DNA from: Streptomonospora litoralis
Lineage (GTDB): Bacteria > Actinomycetota > Actinomycetes > Streptosporangiales > Streptosporangiaceae
Reading direction: 5' to 3'
DNA length: 64,000 nucleotides
Assembly: GCF_004323735.1 (NCBI RefSeq)
Contig: NZ_CP036455.1
Span: forward strand, 124,001-188,000
Shown here piece after piece: positions 62,205-64,000 of this stretch. Every line of letters begins with the position of its first letter. Position 1 is the first letter of the stretch. The position numbers and the translations under genes are program-made. A model generated the notes under the pieces. That model was not told where the DNA came from and ran no database searches. It saw nothing but the letters and a program-made list of their open reading frames with translations.

Positions 62205-62297
62205 TTGTCCGGAATGAAAGGGCTGGCCGTGATCGTCGGCGCCATGCTGGGTTTCATGGCGCTGATCGCGATCGTGGCCACGGTGCTGTCGCCATGA
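62205..62297 (+). CDS. 30-residue single-helix membrane peptide coupled to sixA
   Basis: A short frame starts at TTG 62205 (or ATG 62214), with AGGAGGG at 62188-62194, and ends TGA 62297 overlapping the ATG of the SixA gene in ATGA. It encodes a basic residue or two followed by a single hydrophobic helix rich in Ala, Val, Ile and Met, then L-S-P. The strong ribosome binding site and stop-start overlap support real translation, if only to couple the next gene. Confidence 0.6.
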   Translation: MSGMKGLAVIVGAMLGFMALIAIVATVLSP

Positions 62298-62767
62298 CCA
62301 AACGTCTGATCGTGCTCAGGCACGCACAGGCCGAGCCGCTCGTCGACGGCTCCGACCACGAGCGTCCGCTCAGCGAAGAGGGCCGCGAGCAGGCGCGCGC
62401 AGCCGGGGAGTATCTGGCCGCGGGCGCGCTGTTCCCCGATCACGTCATCTGCTCCACGGCGCTGCGCACTCGCCAGACCTTGGAGCTGGTCACCGAGGCG
62501 CTGCCGCACGCCCCCTCCGCCGACTACGAGCGGGACGCCTACGCAGCCGACGTTCCCGCGATTCTGGAGCTGGTCTCCCGCACCGACCCCGAGGTGGAGA
62601 ACCTGCTCGTGGTGGGGCACAACCCCACAATGGCCCAGTTGGTCGCGGCCTTCATGGCGGATGAACCGCTGATCTCCTTCCCGACCGCGGGCCTCGCGGT
62701 CGTCGACCTGGAGGTCGAGTGGCTCTACGCCGCCCCCGGCACCGGTGCCGCACGCCTGCTGACCTGA
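62294..62767 (+). CDS. SixA-type phosphohistidine phosphatase
   Basis: This 157-residue histidine phosphatase has the R-H-G-like signature as L-R-H-A-Q-A-E (8-14), the second arginine in C-S-T-A-L-R-T-R-Q-T, and the later catalytic V-V-G-H-N-P-T-M (109-116). It fits the SixA branch, which removes phosphate from histidines in phosphotransfer proteins. It starts within the stop of the 30-residue peptide and is followed by repeat DNA. Confidence 0.9.
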   Translation: MTKRLIVLRHAQAEPLVDGSDHERPLSEEGREQARAAGEYLAAGALFPDHVICSTALRTRQTLELVTEALPHAPSADYERDAYAADVPAILELVSRTDPEVENLLVVGHNPTMAQLVAAFMADEPLISFPTAGLAVVDLEVEWLYAAPGTGAARLLT

Positions 62768-62831
62768 TCGGCGCGGCCCGGACAGCGGCGCGGTCGCGGC
62801 ACGCGCCAAGGGGTGGCGCGGGTGGTGCTAG

Positions 62832-64000
62832 GCCGTGTTTAAGACCGCCGGTCTGCTGTGCGGCCTTGTTGGTCTGCCGGGTGTCGGGCGGACTCGACGG
62901 GAAGGCGGCAGCGAGCACGGCGGAGGGCTGGGCCTGCGGTCACCGGGTCGAGTGCTTTCCGGTGGCGGCGGTCGGCGAAGCGGCCCCGGTCTGCTGGGTG
63001 GCCTTGTCGGACTGCCGGGCGACGGGTGGACTTGACGGGAAGGCCGCAGCGAGCACGGCGGGTGGTCGGGCCTGCGGTCATCGGGCCGGGTGATGCCGGT
63101 GACGGCCGCCGGCGAAGCGGCCCCGGTCTGCTGGGCGGCCTTGTCGGTCTGCCGGGCGACGGGTGGACTTGACTGAAAAGCGGCGGCGACGGTGGCGGAG
63201 GGCTGGGCCCGCGGACATCGGTTCCGGTGCTCGCCGGTGGTCCGCCCGACGAGGCGGCGACGCCGACGGGGCCGGGCCTCGCGGTAGTCGGGGCGGCGGT
63301 CACCGGCCGCGGATGATCGAGCCCCGAGGGCGCCGCCCGGTCGTCGGCGGGGCCTGATGCGGGGCGGTCGGCGGCAGCCATGCAGCCGGATCGGGACCAC
63401 GAGATGCACGTAGGTGCGGGGGCACCCGCCTCGACGCCGCCCCGAGGTGCCGTCCTCGCGCTTTCATTCCGCTATACGGAACAACGCGGGGTGTTTTGTT
63501 CACTAATGACCGATTTCCCAGTGGGTCCGCCCCCGTGCTGCGGCTGCGGTGGCGCACGAGGCGCACCGAATGGCGCGAAAACAGCCCCCGGCGTCAACTT
63601 TTCGTGCGTCTCGTGACCACGGCGCCCGCCGAGGCCGCCCGCAAAACGGGCATAGGCCCCCAAAAGTCCACCCCATCGGGCGGTGGAGCTCCCGGCGGCG
63701 ACGCCCGGGCACCACGAGCGACGTGTCGTCGCCCCCGGCCCCCGAGTCGGCGCACCACCGGGCCGTGCGGGCACCCGCAACCGCGCCACACCGCGCGGCC
63801 TGCGGCCGGTGCGGGCCCGGCCGGAACACGGCGGCGGTGCCTGTCCACCCGCGCCCGCTATGTCCGACGTGCCGGAGCCGGCCGCGGAGGTCGTGGCGAT
63901 CGTGGCCGAATTCCCAAGAAACGCCGCTGGATCTCGTCATACGGGCACGATCGCCGCGCCGCCCTGCGCCATCACGGGCCCGCGAGCGCCTCCCGGCTCC
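62832..64000. repeat. dispersed repeat, copy 3, continues beyond the window
   Basis: The left end, CTAG then GCCGTGTTT, is matched in inverted orientation by the outer end of copy 1 (CTAA then GCCGTGTTC). Going right there are three tandem modules, a segment matching copy 2 (about 63173-63880), the conserved inverted repeat CACGAG (63555-63560)/CTCGTG (63610-63615), and the hairpin region 63895-63955 matching copy 1. No transposase-like frame or conserved protein appears. The organisation suggests a large non-autonomous mobile element whose right end is outside the window. Confidence 0.7.
62850..63262. repeat. three tandem copies of a 137-138 bp module
   Basis: Units start at 62850, 62988 and 63125, each with GGTCTGCTG followed by GGCCTTG and CTGCCGGG. 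The first two units end in GGCGAAGCGGCCCC. The third grades into the shared core. The reversed single module at the end of copy 1 and a partial one at 58636 show that the module also occurs alone. Confidence 0.8.

Noticed and set aside
62835-63409. CRISPR array suggested by regular spacing of the 137-bp units
   Set aside because: Units are long and contiguous with no unique spacers between short repeats, and no cas genes are present.

Overview
The window is very GC-rich actinobacterial chromosome. Three things place it there: bldG with its anti-sigma partner, a WhiB-family gene of the WblA/WhiB4 type inside a gene neighbourhood shared with mycobacteria and streptomycetes, and a RepSA-type actinomycete integrative and conjugative element (AICE). 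A filamentous actinomycete, perhaps in Streptosporangiales/Nocardiopsaceae, is my inference; no rRNA or other marker here fixes the genus.

Layout. 0-4.7 kb: the 5' part of a membrane protein gene, two paralogous small acidic proteins, and a 1,019-residue SARP-NB-ARC-TPR regulator. 4.7-15.8 kb: tRNA-Pro(CGG) carrying an AICE of about 11.1 kb (int, xis, repSA, traB/FtsK-like translocase, pra-like activator, a PP2C/HTH/ATP-binding regulatory cassette, an XRE-DUF5753 regulator and an AT-rich P-loop cargo gene). Exact 146-bp direct repeats bound it. A truncated second integrase beyond the right repeat shows an earlier tandem insertion. 16.2-25.4 kb: mostly unlinked accessory and regulatory genes (MFS/TetR, HD, AbrB, SDR, DoxX, methyltransferase, TetR, VOC, AraC, metallophosphoesterase).

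25.6-38.2 kb: a core block whose order matches Mycobacterium tuberculosis Rv3682-Rv3671c: bifunctional PBP, whiB4/wblA, two ArsA-like ATPases, DUF4177, RidA, NUDIX, metallo-beta-lactamase fold protein, Crp, Nth, NUDIX, MarP. 38.4-42.2 kb: the bldG/anti-sigma pair and an MrfA-like helicase. 42.2-51.3 kb: a GAF-ANTAR protein and a Tad/Flp pilus locus split into two convergent halves (flp-tadE-tadG on +, ssd-tadA-tadB-tadC on -) with a repeat between them. 51.5-62.8 kb: sensor-domain protein, degenerate Fic-like protein, acs, holin-like protein, EphE-like hydrolase, DUF309 protein, H+-pyrophosphatase and SixA.

The most unusual material is (i) a dispersed, largely non-coding GC-rich repeat family (16.2, 46.2 and 62.8-64.0 kb) with CTAR-flanked inverted ends, a 137-bp tandem module and a conserved core containing inverted repeats, sitting at both visible rearrangement scars; and (ii) the AICE cargo, namely an AT-rich orphan NTPase and a PP2C/HTH/kinase-like cassette tied to a repeated TCTAG-containing operator motif. 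All homology statements come from reading motifs and gene order; no database search was run.
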